Shown here: positions 24,870 to 32,703 of the stretch, piece by piece
Layout: the number at the start of each line of letters is the position of its first letter
Numbering within the stretch: position 1 is the first letter of the stretch
NCBI RefSeq assembly: GCF_014696825.1
Contig: NZ_JACJQU010000033.1
Coordinates: 1-35,380, forward strand
Direction: 5' to 3'
From: Anabaena sphaerica FACHB-251
GTDB lineage: Bacteria; Cyanobacteriota; Cyanobacteriia; Cyanobacteriales; Nostocaceae
Length of the DNA stretch: 35,380 bases
Program-made: the position numbers and the translations under genes
The notes under the pieces: model-generated
Seen by the model: the letters and a program-made list of their open reading frames with translations, nothing else
Database searches by the model: none
Told to the model about the DNA's origin: nothing

Positions 24870-24995
24870 TTGGTGCAGTTCTGCACAGATGTGGTGCAAT
24901 TTCAGCACAATCTGATTGCAATATTTTATTGCTGGTTGGGAAGTTAGCTATCTTCTTTGGTGCAGAATTTGGGGAATTTGTGTGCCAACTGGTGC
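24870..24995. repeat. Array G: TGGTGCA sites
   Basis: TGGTGCA occurs at 24871, 24892 and 24958, and TGGTGCT at 24989. Inverted CTGCACA and CAGCACA lie between the first pair and after the second. Again two groups flank an AT-rich spacer. It is less regular than A-D and H. Confidence 0.55.
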
Positions 24996-25369
24996 TAAAG
25001 TCACTCAATTTATTGTGTTTACTGGTTGATGTTTAAGCTTGCTGTCATCAATTATGAAGAAAGAGTAGCACTCAAGTAAATAAAACAATGGGGTAAATGG
25101 ATGTGTTACTTCCGTCAGATGCTATCGCATCACTGTGAAATAGCTTTATGTGAAAGTTTGGGATGTAGTTATTAACAGATAATTACAAAGTGGGTGGATT
25201 TTCCTATTCTGTTTAACTGGTCTGATCATGGTGAATTTTTCGACTTCTCACAGGAGCATCTGCGAGTTAGACAAAAAAAACTCAAGTCGAATCAATCATA
25301 CTCAGATTTTTAATGAACTTGTCTCATAGCTGCTCACTTTTTTAATGAACCTGTTTCATCAAAAAATAT
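24996..25369. other. Spacer without a gene
   Basis: No credible gene. The only structure seen is a pair of direct repeats, TTTTTAATGAAC(T/C)TGT(C/T)TCAT, at about 25308-25327 and 25340-25359, just before array H. Confidence 0.4.
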
Positions 25370-25561
25370 GGCACTGAAACGCCATTCAAACGCCATTCAA
25401 ACGCCACTTGAACGCCAATTCAACGCCAACTCAACGCCAACTCAACGCCACTGTATGCCATTTGTATACTTAAAAACTGTCAATAAAAAGGCTTATTGAT
25501 AATTATTTGGCACTCAAACGCCACTCGAACGCCAATTCAACGCCAACTCAACGCCACTCAA
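25370..25561. repeat. Array H: bipartite 11-bp repeats, core ACGCCA
   Basis: H1 (25370-25463) has eight units of exactly 11 bp (AAACGCCATTC, GAACGCCAATT, CAACGCCAACT). H2 (25508-25561) has five such units. The 44-bp AT-rich spacer holds GTATACTTAAAAACTGTC and GGCTTATTGATAATT. This is the clearest array: two blocks of 11-bp direct repeats around a short AT-rich core, the layout of parC of plasmid R1. Confidence 0.9.
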
Positions 25562-25916
25562 GTCGTTATAACAAACGCTAAAAAAACAACGTTTGGCGCG
25601 TAGCAAGCCATGTCGCAATGTGCATTTCCCTGTTAAGAAGACATTACCCAAAGCAGCCAAAAATCCTAGTGTTTTTGGTTTACTTTTTCTCAGTATATGG
25701 TTCTGCTATTGCAACACTTTTAAGCTGATTTTCAATCTTCTTTGTTCACGTTCTCATCTCACCAGTACCTTCTTACAATCGCAACCAATCTAAAATATGA
25801 ACCGAGAACTTTTTAGTACCGGGAGATGATAGGGTAAGTTTTGCGATTGGCTACGCCAGTGCCGAAGGCAATCACCAAATACAGCAATCACAGAGTTAAA
25901 ATTTTTGATTTTTTCT
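25562..25916. other. Spacer between array H and the rep gene
   Basis: No credible gene; the short plus-strand frame at 25593-25793 has poor composition. A REP-like element GCGATTGGCTACGCCAGTGC lies at 25843-25878. Confidence 0.4.
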
Positions 25917-28900
25917 TTAAGACCCGTCCTGAAAAATCATCTCTTTGGGTATGAGTGGAGTAATTATTTCTACAAACTCATCTGGAATGTGAGCAAGTAT
26001 TTTAATAATCAGTAGCAATTTTGTTTCAAATGGCACTCTAGACAGAACTAACTTAACTTCTGCCTCATCCCCAATATCATCAAGGGTTGTAGCCACGTCA
26101 GTCGGATCTATGGTTTCCTCTTGTGCTAGGAGGGGTAAAAACTGGTCTACATAAAACTGCTGGTTCTCAGTCAGGGGACCAGAAAAATTATTAGTTTTCC
26201 TATATAGGCTATCTAATAGGGAAATTAATATTTTTTTCAGTGCAGGCCATCCCCCAAAATCAGCAGCAACTTGAGATATTCTGCCTTGGGTGACACCTGC
26301 TAAAGAAGCGATCGCCTTTTGGGTTAATTTCTCCCCTGCTTCCCAAATCTGTTTAGCAGCTTGTACAATTTGGTACTGTAACCATTGAGTTTTGTTACCA
26401 GCTTCAGGATTAAGCTTAAACGCTTCCGTTTCCTCTATTGTGCATCCTGGATAGTAGCTACTGAGGTAGGATATATCTGTGTTGGTGGTAAGGTAAACCT
26501 TGATTTTTTGTTCTGGCCTTCTATTTGCCCTCGGTCTGCCTACTCCTTGAATAATTTCTGCCTTGACCTGATGGTTTAGATAGTTTTGGAAATTGGGGTT
26601 ATCTTTACTGGTATCAAAGTCCCCAGTCAGGATTGAGTATTTTTGGGCGATCGCACCCAAGTCTGGGTAAGGTGTACCAATACAAAGCAGTGCATCTACA
26701 TTTATGTATTTGTTAGAACCACGATTATCTACATACCAATATCCCTGACCATCTTCCACACAAGCTAGATGATCAATAACTTTTAACCTGTCATGTTTTG
26801 ACTGTAGATGCTTTGTGATTGCTGCTATTTGTGTCTGTTTCAACTCGGATCTATTCTTTCCACATAATCCTAGATCCGTGATATGCACAATTTCCAAATT
26901 AGAATAGTTTGGCAGATTTTCAGAGATAACTAATATCTCATCTGGGTTAATGCCCAATTCTAGAGCTACGCTTTCACGGGTTGCTGTTGCATCTAATAGG
27001 AATACTTTTTTAAACTTGTCTAATACCTCAACTTGTCTATTATTTTCGGTAGCGATTATTAGCTTATGATTCTTGATTCTGAAGTTACCAGGAATCAAAC
27101 CAGCATAAATTTCTAAGAGGGGAATTAGCCAGTTTATCGCCAAATCATCCAACATCTGATAAGACTGTTTAGCAGCTTCTCTCAGGAATCCTCTTTTCAA
27201 AGTCCTGATCAGTTTTTTTGACATTCCCTCATAGTTGTCAAGTCCATCAGCTTCCGAAAAAATTTCCTCCAAGTCGGGGTTTAATATCTTCAATTCGTTG
27301 ATAATATCCGCAATCTTTGATTTATCAATCTTGCCAAATATCTCCATTACTTCCAGATGAGAATAGCCATAATATGCTTCTTTGTGGGAGTAGGATAAAT
27401 ATTCATGTAGTGGAGAGATAAAATCCTTAATCAGTTCCCATGCTTTCGGTAATTCAGTTGCTATAGTTGCAACTGTTTTTTCATATTCAGTTAAACCAAG
27501 TTCTGTTGATTGAATACGATTTACCTGACGTGAGAACTCATCCACGAAAGCAATAGAATTATCAGGAATATCACTAGGTAAACTATCAATGTGACATCTA
27601 ATTCTGTCTGCTAATAAAGCATTCTTTCTATCTGCACGAAAAGTATTGCCAGGAATATAAGCAGCTTCTTTACCGTCTGGATAGTGACCACTGCAATTAA
27701 ATTTATATTTGCAAGTTCCACAAATGGGGTTTAGACTTGCTTCGCTATTAGCTTCATTCTGATAACCTTTGGATGCTAACTTTCTAAATAAAGGAGCGCG
27801 ATCGCAATTTCCTTTTACATTGGGGACTTGTCCTTTTTCTGGCCAGTGAACTTTGGGATTACCGTTAGGAGTCAACTGAGTTGAATCTGCATATAACCCA
27901 TTATTTCTTACTGGTAAATCTACATAGTTAGATTCTATTGTTGATGTGGTTGGGTTTCTATGGTCACTGCTGATATACCACAATTTAGCAGCTTTTAAAT
28001 CACTTGGTTCTAATGTTCCTATATGATGAGATTTACCACTTCCAGCCGCAGATGTATCGAGAATGTATTTACACCCCTGATATTTTTCATATGTAGCTAT
28101 TTCTTGGTAAATTTTGCCTCTATCTTGAGAACTAAACCAGATGTCAACGTTAGCAGGTTTATTATCTTGCTTTGGTGGTTCTTTGGTTTGTTCCCCAAAG
28201 CCTTTAAATGCTTCCTTGATTGGTTTGACAATCTTCTTTATCTGTTGTCTAAAATCAACCCAATCATAAAACCGTCTTTTCTGATCTTCTCTCTCTCTTT
28301 CCTCTTGGTAGTCGTAGTTAGGGGTTGATTTTTTGACAGATGGAAATCTAAATCCATACTGTTTAGCAATATGAAATAGAGTACCGATGGTTATACCGGA
28401 ACGACCCCTGAAACTCTTAATTTTGGCGCGAATGTTCCAAGTAGTCCCCCTGATTGATGGACTCCAACTTTCTGCTATTATTTCAGCGTCAACGGGTCCA
28501 TAATGACCATTTAGTGCCATCAAGACTTGTAAACATTCTTGATAATTACCACTACCGGGACTACGTGGGGGAATATAGCTTAAAGCTTGTTGGATCAGCT
28601 GATCTACGTCCCAATCATTAGCTGTTGCCTGGTCTTGTAGCTGCTGACGACGCTTTTCTATTTCCGCTATCCGGCGTTGGTATTCAATTCTTTCTTGATG
28701 GGCAACAGATATTGCCTCATCTATCCAAAATTGGGGTAAATAGGCATCAGGGTTAATTAATGGGAATGTTGCCTCTGTTGACCCGTAAAACACCCGTGAA
28801 GCATCTTTACAAGCGGGGTCATGGGGTAGCTGCTGCATGAGGTAACGAGTTAGTACCTCTACAGTTTCAGTACCTCGAACAAACTCAGGTAGTAGGAAAA

Positions 28901-29264
28901 TTAACCGGAATTTATGCCAGTCTGGTTGATGACTAGCTGTTGTGTAGATTAACGCACAGTATTGTTTAATAAATGGATGTTCTAGTGCTTCATCTAATGT
29001 GAGTTGATGTTGGTAGCACTTAGAGCCATTTTCATCTTTACCAGAGTTGTCTATGTCCAGTAGTAACCACTGAGAACCGATGACGTTGGCTTTACTTCTC
29101 CATCTGCCACCAAATAAGCCGGCACTCAGGGCATGGCCTGATTTAACGTCATTGATTACGTTATCAAGAGTACCCTGTTTATCTTGGAAGTTTTTAGCAA
29201 GGTTTCTAAAATCCCAATCTTTATTGCGGCCTGTGGCGTTGACTGAGTAATTGAAGCTTCTCAT
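25917..29264 (-). CDS. Plasmid replication protein, CyRepA1-like (primase-helicase)
   Basis: A 1115-residue protein. The ATG at 29264 is chosen because GGAGG lies 7 nt upstream; the frame also has a GTG two codons earlier. The N-terminus carries archaeo-eukaryotic primase motifs: LLLDIDN (Asp-x-Asp, about residues 70-74) and TTASHQ (Ser-x-His, about 113). After a charged coiled linker (about 185-335) comes a helicase domain with Walker A AAGSGKSH (about 407-414), Walker B FVDEF (about 574-578), DATATRES and motif VI QGVGRPRANR. Four cysteines near 488, 516, 519 and 525 (CGTCKYKFNC) could bind a metal or Fe-S cluster. A C-terminal HTH (QKAIASLAGVTQGRISQVA) may bind the origin. Primase plus helicase in one protein of this size matches the CyRepA1 family of cyanobacterial plasmid initiators. 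It should start replication of this plasmid from an origin nearby. Confidence 0.78.
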   Translation of the reverse strand: MRSFNYSVNATGRNKDWDFRNLAKNFQDKQGTLDNVINDVKSGHALSAGLFGGRWRSKANVIGSQWLLLDIDNSGKDENGSKCYQHQLTLDEALEHPFIKQYCALIYTTASHQPDWHKFRLIFLLPEFVRGTETVEVLTRYLMQQLPHDPACKDASRVFYGSTEATFPLINPDAYLPQFWIDEAISVAHQERIEYQRRIAEIEKRRQQLQDQATANDWDVDQLIQQALSYIPPRSPGSGNYQECLQVLMALNGHYGPVDAEIIAESWSPSIRGTTWNIRAKIKSFRGRSGITIGTLFHIAKQYGFRFPSVKKSTPNYDYQEEREREDQKRRFYDWVDFRQQIKKIVKPIKEAFKGFGEQTKEPPKQDNKPANVDIWFSSQDRGKIYQEIATYEKYQGCKYILDTSAAGSGKSHHIGTLEPSDLKAAKLWYISSDHRNPTTSTIESNYVDLPVRNNGLYADSTQLTPNGNPKVHWPEKGQVPNVKGNCDRAPLFRKLASKGYQNEANSEASLNPICGTCKYKFNCSGHYPDGKEAAYIPGNTFRADRKNALLADRIRCHIDSLPSDIPDNSIAFVDEFSRQVNRIQSTELGLTEYEKTVATIATELPKAWELIKDFISPLHEYLSYSHKEAYYGYSHLEVMEIFGKIDKSKIADIINELKILNPDLEEIFSEADGLDNYEGMSKKLIRTLKRGFLREAAKQSYQMLDDLAINWLIPLLEIYAGLIPGNFRIKNHKLIIATENNRQVEVLDKFKKVFLLDATATRESVALELGINPDEILVISENLPNYSNLEIVHITDLGLCGKNRSELKQTQIAAITKHLQSKHDRLKVIDHLACVEDGQGYWYVDNRGSNKYINVDALLCIGTPYPDLGAIAQKYSILTGDFDTSKDNPNFQNYLNHQVKAEIIQGVGRPRANRRPEQKIKVYLTTNTDISYLSSYYPGCTIEETEAFKLNPEAGNKTQWLQYQIVQAAKQIWEAGEKLTQKAIASLAGVTQGRISQVAADFGGWPALKKILISLLDSLYRKTNNFSGPLTENQQFYVDQFLPLLAQEETIDPTDVATTLDDIGDEAEVKLVLSRVPFETKLLLIIKILAHIPDEFVEIITPLIPKEMIFQDGS

Positions 29265-29319
29265 GACCACACCTCCAATAATTTGAAGGTGAGAGGATAT
29301 ATCAAAAAAACTTGTCGTG

Positions 29320-29340
29320 ATGTAATATTTTGTATTACAT
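29320..29340. promoter_or_regulatory. Inverted repeat in the rep leader
   Basis: ATGTAAT (29320-29326) and ATTACAT (29334-29340) form a perfect palindrome 56 bp upstream of the rep ATG, a likely repressor site or part of the rep promoter. Confidence 0.45.
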
Positions 29341-29386
29341 GGAAATTATATTGCTTGTGTGTGCTGGATTTGAGTAGAATAGATCC

Positions 29387-29591
29387 AGTCCACTTTTTTG
29401 GAGACATACTCAACTCCTTTAGTGGATGTGCGTGTAGAATTCGTGCAAAATTTTGGGGGCATAAATCCCTCCAAAAATTTGGTTTCGAGAAAGTATTTCC
29501 CACCTGCTGATCTTGTGAAGGGCAAACAACACTCACAGCATTTTGGGATTAAATCAATTGCCTTGACCCACTGTTACCGCAGTGGGTTTTG
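29387..29591 (+). ncRNA. Candidate counter-transcribed RNA opposite the rep leader
   Basis: On the plus strand, TTGCTT (29351-29356) and TAGAAT (29375-29380), 18 bp apart, could be a promoter. Transcription from about 29387 would meet a hairpin terminator at 29566-29590. The roughly 200-nt product would be antisense to the rep leader. It contains a nested hairpin (TCCACT...AGTGGA around GGAG...CTCC) and a second GC-centred stem near 29440-29485. Small antisense RNAs commonly set copy number in plasmids. This is inference without expression data. Confidence 0.3.
29566..29590 (+). terminator. Hairpin terminator
   Basis: ACCCACTG and CAGTGGGT pair around TTACCG and are followed by TTTTGG. No plus-strand gene precedes it, which is what suggests a non-coding transcript. 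Confidence 0.5.
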
Positions 29592-30147
29592 GCGTTTTTA
29601 TGGGTTTTGGCAGAATTTCAGGTAATCGCTGAATCTCTTATCAGCCCTATTTTTGGCGTTTTCAGTCGTCTTGATGTCGTTCTTATTTGCCAATCCATCG
29701 GACAAAACCGCCTTTATTGAATGTTGCATAAGCTTCAGAGATTAGCAAGAGTAACTATAGTTGTGTAACTACGGTTATGGTGTTTTGCGATGGCGTACCT
29801 GCCCGCCGGAGGCGATTGCGCGGAGCGCAGTGCCGGAGGCAATCGCACTTTGCACAAATGGTGGTAGTTATGAGATCGTCATCCTTGATTTTGATTGAAG
29901 GCAATAAAAATTAATGAAAGCCTTGCATAACAAGGTTGTTAAAGCTTCCTGAAAAGGGAGTTCCAGGAAGTTTGGACTTTTTTTATTCAATTTTCATGGT
30001 TCGGAGGAGGCGATCGCGTTGGCGTAAAGTTGGCGTAATTGGTGAGGTTACTATCCTAAATTTTTAAATTTTTGGGGGAGTAACAGGGAGTAGCGGGAGT
30101 AGACCATTGGCTCTAGCCAGTGCCGGAGGCAATCGCTCCTGGTGCTG
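29592..30147. other. Gene-free stretch with REP-like elements and hairpins
   Basis: No gene is seen. REP-like elements (GCGATTGCGCGGAGCGCAGTGCCGGAGGC and GCCAGTGCCGGAGGCAATCGC types) lie at about 29785-29848 and 30112-30137. A CTTCCTG...CAGGAAG hairpin followed by T-rich sequence lies at 29945-29982. Three GGGAGTA units spaced 9-10 bp lie at 30076-30101, a miniature of the arrays downstream of rep. Confidence 0.5.
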
Positions 30148-30315
30148 TTATTTAGTTTGATTTTTCTTGTCTTGTTCTATTGCCTCCACTACTAGCTTTT
30201 CAACCAAATTAGATAAAGTCCTGCTCTCTCTTGCTGCCCAAATTCTAAGGTATTGCTTCGTTTCAGGGTCACAAGTAAAGTTTATTTTCTCTGTTCTCAC
30301 GTCGTTAGACATCAT
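30148..30315 (-). CDS. Small ribbon-helix-helix (CopG/Arc-type) protein
   Basis: A 55-residue protein: MMSNDVRTEKINFTCDPETK then QYLRIWAARESRTLSNLVEK and a charged tail. This is the ribbon-helix-helix pattern: a short strand (KINFTCD), helix 1 (ETKQYLRIWAARES), then SNLVEKLVVEAIEQ as helix 2. GAG lies 10-12 nt upstream of the start (ATGATG, either Met possible). RHH proteins bind short direct repeats cooperatively as copy-number repressors (CopG) or partition proteins (ParR, ParG, omega). Its place upstream of rep and opposite the array region suggests one of these roles. No ParA or ParM partner is visible in the window. Confidence 0.7.
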   Translation of the reverse strand: MMSNDVRTEKINFTCDPETKQYLRIWAARESRTLSNLVEKLVVEAIEQDKKNQTK

Positions 30316-30632
30316 AATCTTTTATCTCAACATACAACCTTTTAACAAAATCTTTCTACTTCTCATGTTGGTAAGTCTTGATAAGTTCTCATGTTATACG
30401 CTAACATAGCATTAGTTGAGAAAGTTGTGAACGACCATTGCATCCTTGTAAGTCCTGCGGGTTAAGGAATTGGTGAGCGTGCAACGTCTTAACAAGACTA
30501 TTCAATACTGCATTTTTACCCCTGTGCATGACTACGCACGAAGTGACGACCCGTGCAATAACGATAAATCAAGGCGTGAAACCAGTTTGCACTATAAAAA
30601 TGCAGAAATTAGAGTTCGCATTTTGACAGCTT
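30316..30632 (+). promoter_or_regulatory. Upstream region of the plus-strand operon
   Basis: I read no gene here. CTGCATTTTTA (30508-30518) and TAAAAATGCAG (30595-30605) are a perfect 11-bp inverted repeat. GTGCAA/TTGCAC-type hexamers occur at about 30479, 30524, 30553 and 30587. These look like operator elements for the operon beginning at 30633. The 71-codon frame at 30470-30685 spans them and ends out of phase inside the next gene. Confidence 0.4.
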
Positions 30633-31061
30633 ATGGAACAGTCAAGAACGATTTACGAAACCTTGATCAACCAGAGGTGCAGTGACTCACACTGGTCAAA
30701 AATCAAAAAGCTGGCCAACACTGCTGATATCCCACTGGACAAAGACGGGTTAAAGGTCATCATCAACCTACGCAAACTTAACCCCCGCTACTTCAATCTT
30801 TACCCAGAAATTAAGAACCAATTAACCGATTATGGTGAGACTCTATCAGGAGAATTAGGGTTAGGAGTAACAGGAGAAAAGCTAATTAAATTAATTAATA
30901 ACTCTCTCAATATCTCTCCTGATATCACAACTGTTTATCGTTGGTTTTATCGCTGTGGGACTAAGTTTAAAAAGTCTCAATGGTACGACCGTCAAACAGC
31001 CATGATGGTACTGACTAATGCCTTGATTTTCAAAGCCAAAAAACACAGAATAGGAGCGTAA
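30633..31061 (+). CDS. Hypothetical protein, first gene of the operon
   Basis: A 142-residue basic, mostly helical protein with no membrane segment. Features include NQRCSDSHWSKIKKLANTAD at the N-terminus, a middle rich in Leu/Asn (VIINLRKLNPRYFNLYPEIK), and SPDITTVYRWFYRCGTKFKK, which might be the recognition part of an HTH. I do not recognise a family. It is followed after 4 bp by the next gene, so it is the probable leader of a co-transcribed set. The ATG at 30633 has only a weak ribosome-binding site. Confidence 0.6.
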   Translation: MEQSRTIYETLINQRCSDSHWSKIKKLANTADIPLDKDGLKVIINLRKLNPRYFNLYPEIKNQLTDYGETLSGELGLGVTGEKLIKLINNSLNISPDITTVYRWFYRCGTKFKKSQWYDRQTAMMVLTNALIFKAKKHRIGA

Positions 31062-31065
31062 AAAA

Positions 31066-31815
31066 ATGTTAACCATAGTTGCCAAAAGAGTGCAATCACG
31101 TCTATCTCGTAAAGGGGTAAAAGTCGAATTAAAAGACATTATAACTCATCTAGAAAATACTGTAAGCAATGTGAACAAGATTACAAAGCAGGAAACTAAC
31201 CAAGCTACTGATTACTTCATGAGTACAGCTACCAAGCTAACAGTAATTGGGGAAGATGTAGAACCAGCTACCACTAATGAAGCTGCAACAGAACTGGAAA
31301 CTTTAACTAACAACAATTCTGACGAAATAGAACCAGAAACCACAACCAATCCATCCACTATTGAAGAATTAGAAGAATTTTATACCCATCCAGCCTTGTT
31401 TACTCCAAAAACAGAGAACGAGGAAATACCCCAATCTTCAGAACTAGCAACCACTACCAAAAATGAATTAGTTAGTAGCACAGCACAAGGTTTAGGAGTT
31501 GTTTTAAACGAAGATGAAATCGAATTAATAGCAACTAATGTTAACTGTAGTTCAGATGACTTGCAGGAAACCTTGGAGGAAATCAAAGGGGCAATCATCG
31601 CATTTATTCAACACAGAATAGCTAACAACTCCCAAAAAATTGATGAGACTTTGCAGGAAATAGTACAGGTTGCTACTGATGGGTTTAACGCTAACAGCCA
31701 ACAATTAACTGATGGATTACGCAACATAAACCAACAGTTACAGCAACAATCAAAAGACTTTAAAAGCAAAGTCAAGTCAACGCTCAAATGTTTCCAACTC
31801 CCAGAAGCATCCTAA
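31066..31815 (+). CDS. Hypothetical acidic protein with C-terminal coiled coil
   Basis: A 249-residue protein with GGAG 11 nt upstream of the ATG. A short basic N-terminus (VAKRVQSRLSRKGVKVELKD) is followed by about 90 residues rich in Thr, Glu and Asn that are probably disordered. The C-terminal 100 residues are heptad-rich (EETLEEIKG..., IDETLQEIVQVATDGFNANS, QQLTDGLRNINQQLQQQS), suggesting a coiled coil. No enzymatic motif. A structural or scaffold role with the membrane proteins downstream is possible but not shown. Confidence 0.65.
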   Translation: MLTIVAKRVQSRLSRKGVKVELKDIITHLENTVSNVNKITKQETNQATDYFMSTATKLTVIGEDVEPATTNEAATELETLTNNNSDEIEPETTTNPSTIEELEEFYTHPALFTPKTENEEIPQSSELATTTKNELVSSTAQGLGVVLNEDEIELIATNVNCSSDDLQETLEEIKGAIIAFIQHRIANNSQKIDETLQEIVQVATDGFNANSQQLTDGLRNINQQLQQQSKDFKSKVKSTLKCFQLPEAS

Positions 31816-31822
31816 CATTAAA

Positions 31823-31972
31823 TTGAGGATAAATCCTACAGTAGTCTTATTAGGAATTATCCTTTTATCAGGTTTATTTATCTTCGATAACCTACGCTTC
31901 AACCACCGGATAACCAAACCCACTCACAGATATTTTACCGACCCTAACCTATATCTAGAAATACCACAATGA
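31823..31972 (+). CDS. Small single-span membrane protein
   Basis: A 49-residue frame starting with a TTG (no ATG available) encodes LRINPTVVLLGIILLSGLFI as a clear transmembrane helix, followed by a polar tail (DNLRFNHRITKPTHRYFTDP) and ending at a TGA that overlaps the next gene's ATG by 4 nt (ATGA). The overlap and the composition argue that it is translated. The start is uncertain. It would place a short C-terminal domain on one face of the membrane. Confidence 0.5.
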   Translation: MRINPTVVLLGIILLSGLFIFDNLRFNHRITKPTHRYFTDPNLYLEIPQ

Positions 31973-32637
31973 AAGCATTACCACCCGCTAAGAATATGAA
32001 AATAAAGAACCATGTCACCCCAAAAGGTAAAGCATTAAACAGTCAACTATCAGCCAAATTTGGAATTACCCTAGCTGACTTTGAAAAAGCAGTGATGGGA
32101 GATTTGATAGCAGTTCAACGAATTGGTGAACTCCACAGACAAGCCGAATTTATGACTAAATACGCTCCTAGACTGAAAGAGCAATATTTGGAAATCATAG
32201 AAGGTACAGAAACCTATAACTTAGCCCTTGCAGATATTCTACAAGCTGCTGGTAAAAGCACATTGGCAATAGACAAAGCAGCTAACGCTACTGCAATAGC
32301 TGATAGAAAATTCGTACACGGTAAAATCGAACTATCAGCACAATATTTAATTGACAAGAAACTAGAAAATGACCGTCACAAGTACCAACTAAATTATCAA
32401 GAAGTCAAAGGATATATGGATGCTTTTCTAGTTGGAGTTGACCGTGACGTAGCAGTATTAGAGCAGAATAACAGACCCGAATGGAAACAAATTGAGGCAG
32501 ATAAAAAATATCAAGAGAAAGTAATTGATGAGTACCTAGATAATGGCAACGATGCCAGAGTAGATTTAATTCCTCAGAAGAATTATAGAGGCATTAAAGG
32601 CAAAATTCAGCAGTTATTAGGAGCATTAGGTTTTTAA
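31969..32637 (+). CDS. Hypothetical soluble helical protein
   Basis: A 222-residue, highly charged, alpha-helical protein coupled to the previous gene by ATGA. N-terminus KIKNHVTPKGKALNSQLSAK; central helices such as DLIAVQRIGELHRQAEFMTK and KSTLAIDKAANATAIADRKF; C-terminus YRGIKGKIQQLLGALGF. No membrane segment, no known motif. The long run of amphipathic helices suggests a coiled or bundle protein that may work with its membrane neighbours. Confidence 0.65.
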   Translation: MKALPPAKNMKIKNHVTPKGKALNSQLSAKFGITLADFEKAVMGDLIAVQRIGELHRQAEFMTKYAPRLKEQYLEIIEGTETYNLALADILQAAGKSTLAIDKAANATAIADRKFVHGKIELSAQYLIDKKLENDRHKYQLNYQEVKGYMDAFLVGVDRDVAVLEQNNRPEWKQIEADKKYQEKVIDEYLDNGNDARVDLIPQKNYRGIKGKIQQLLGALGF

Positions 32638-32643
32638 TTGTAA

Positions 32644-32672
32644 TCCCCCAATCACGGTTAATGGTTGGGGGA
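32644..32672 (+). terminator. Intra-operon hairpin
   Basis: TCCCCCAA and TTGGGGGA pair around a 13-nt loop 7 bp after a stop codon. No T-run follows, so it is more likely an attenuator or mRNA-stabilising element than a full terminator. Confidence 0.4.
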
Positions 32673-32703
32673 AGCATCAGGTTAATTTTACATTCTAAAT
32701 ACT

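Noticed and set aside
25370-25561. Array H as a CRISPR array
   Set aside because: Units are 11 bp with no spacers of CRISPR size and no cas genes; it is a simple direct-repeat array.
25593-25793. A 66-residue plus-strand ORF between array H and rep
   Set aside because: Low-complexity Cys/Phe-rich sequence typical of a chance frame, with no ribosome-binding site.
29261-29536. A 91-residue minus-strand ORF upstream of rep
   Set aside because: It runs through the rep leader, its operator palindrome and hairpins and has no protein-like composition; rep has its own strong ribosome-binding site.
30470-30685. A 71-residue plus-strand ORF before the operon
   Set aside because: It begins with TTG, has poor composition, spans inverted repeats, and ends in another frame inside the gene at 30633.
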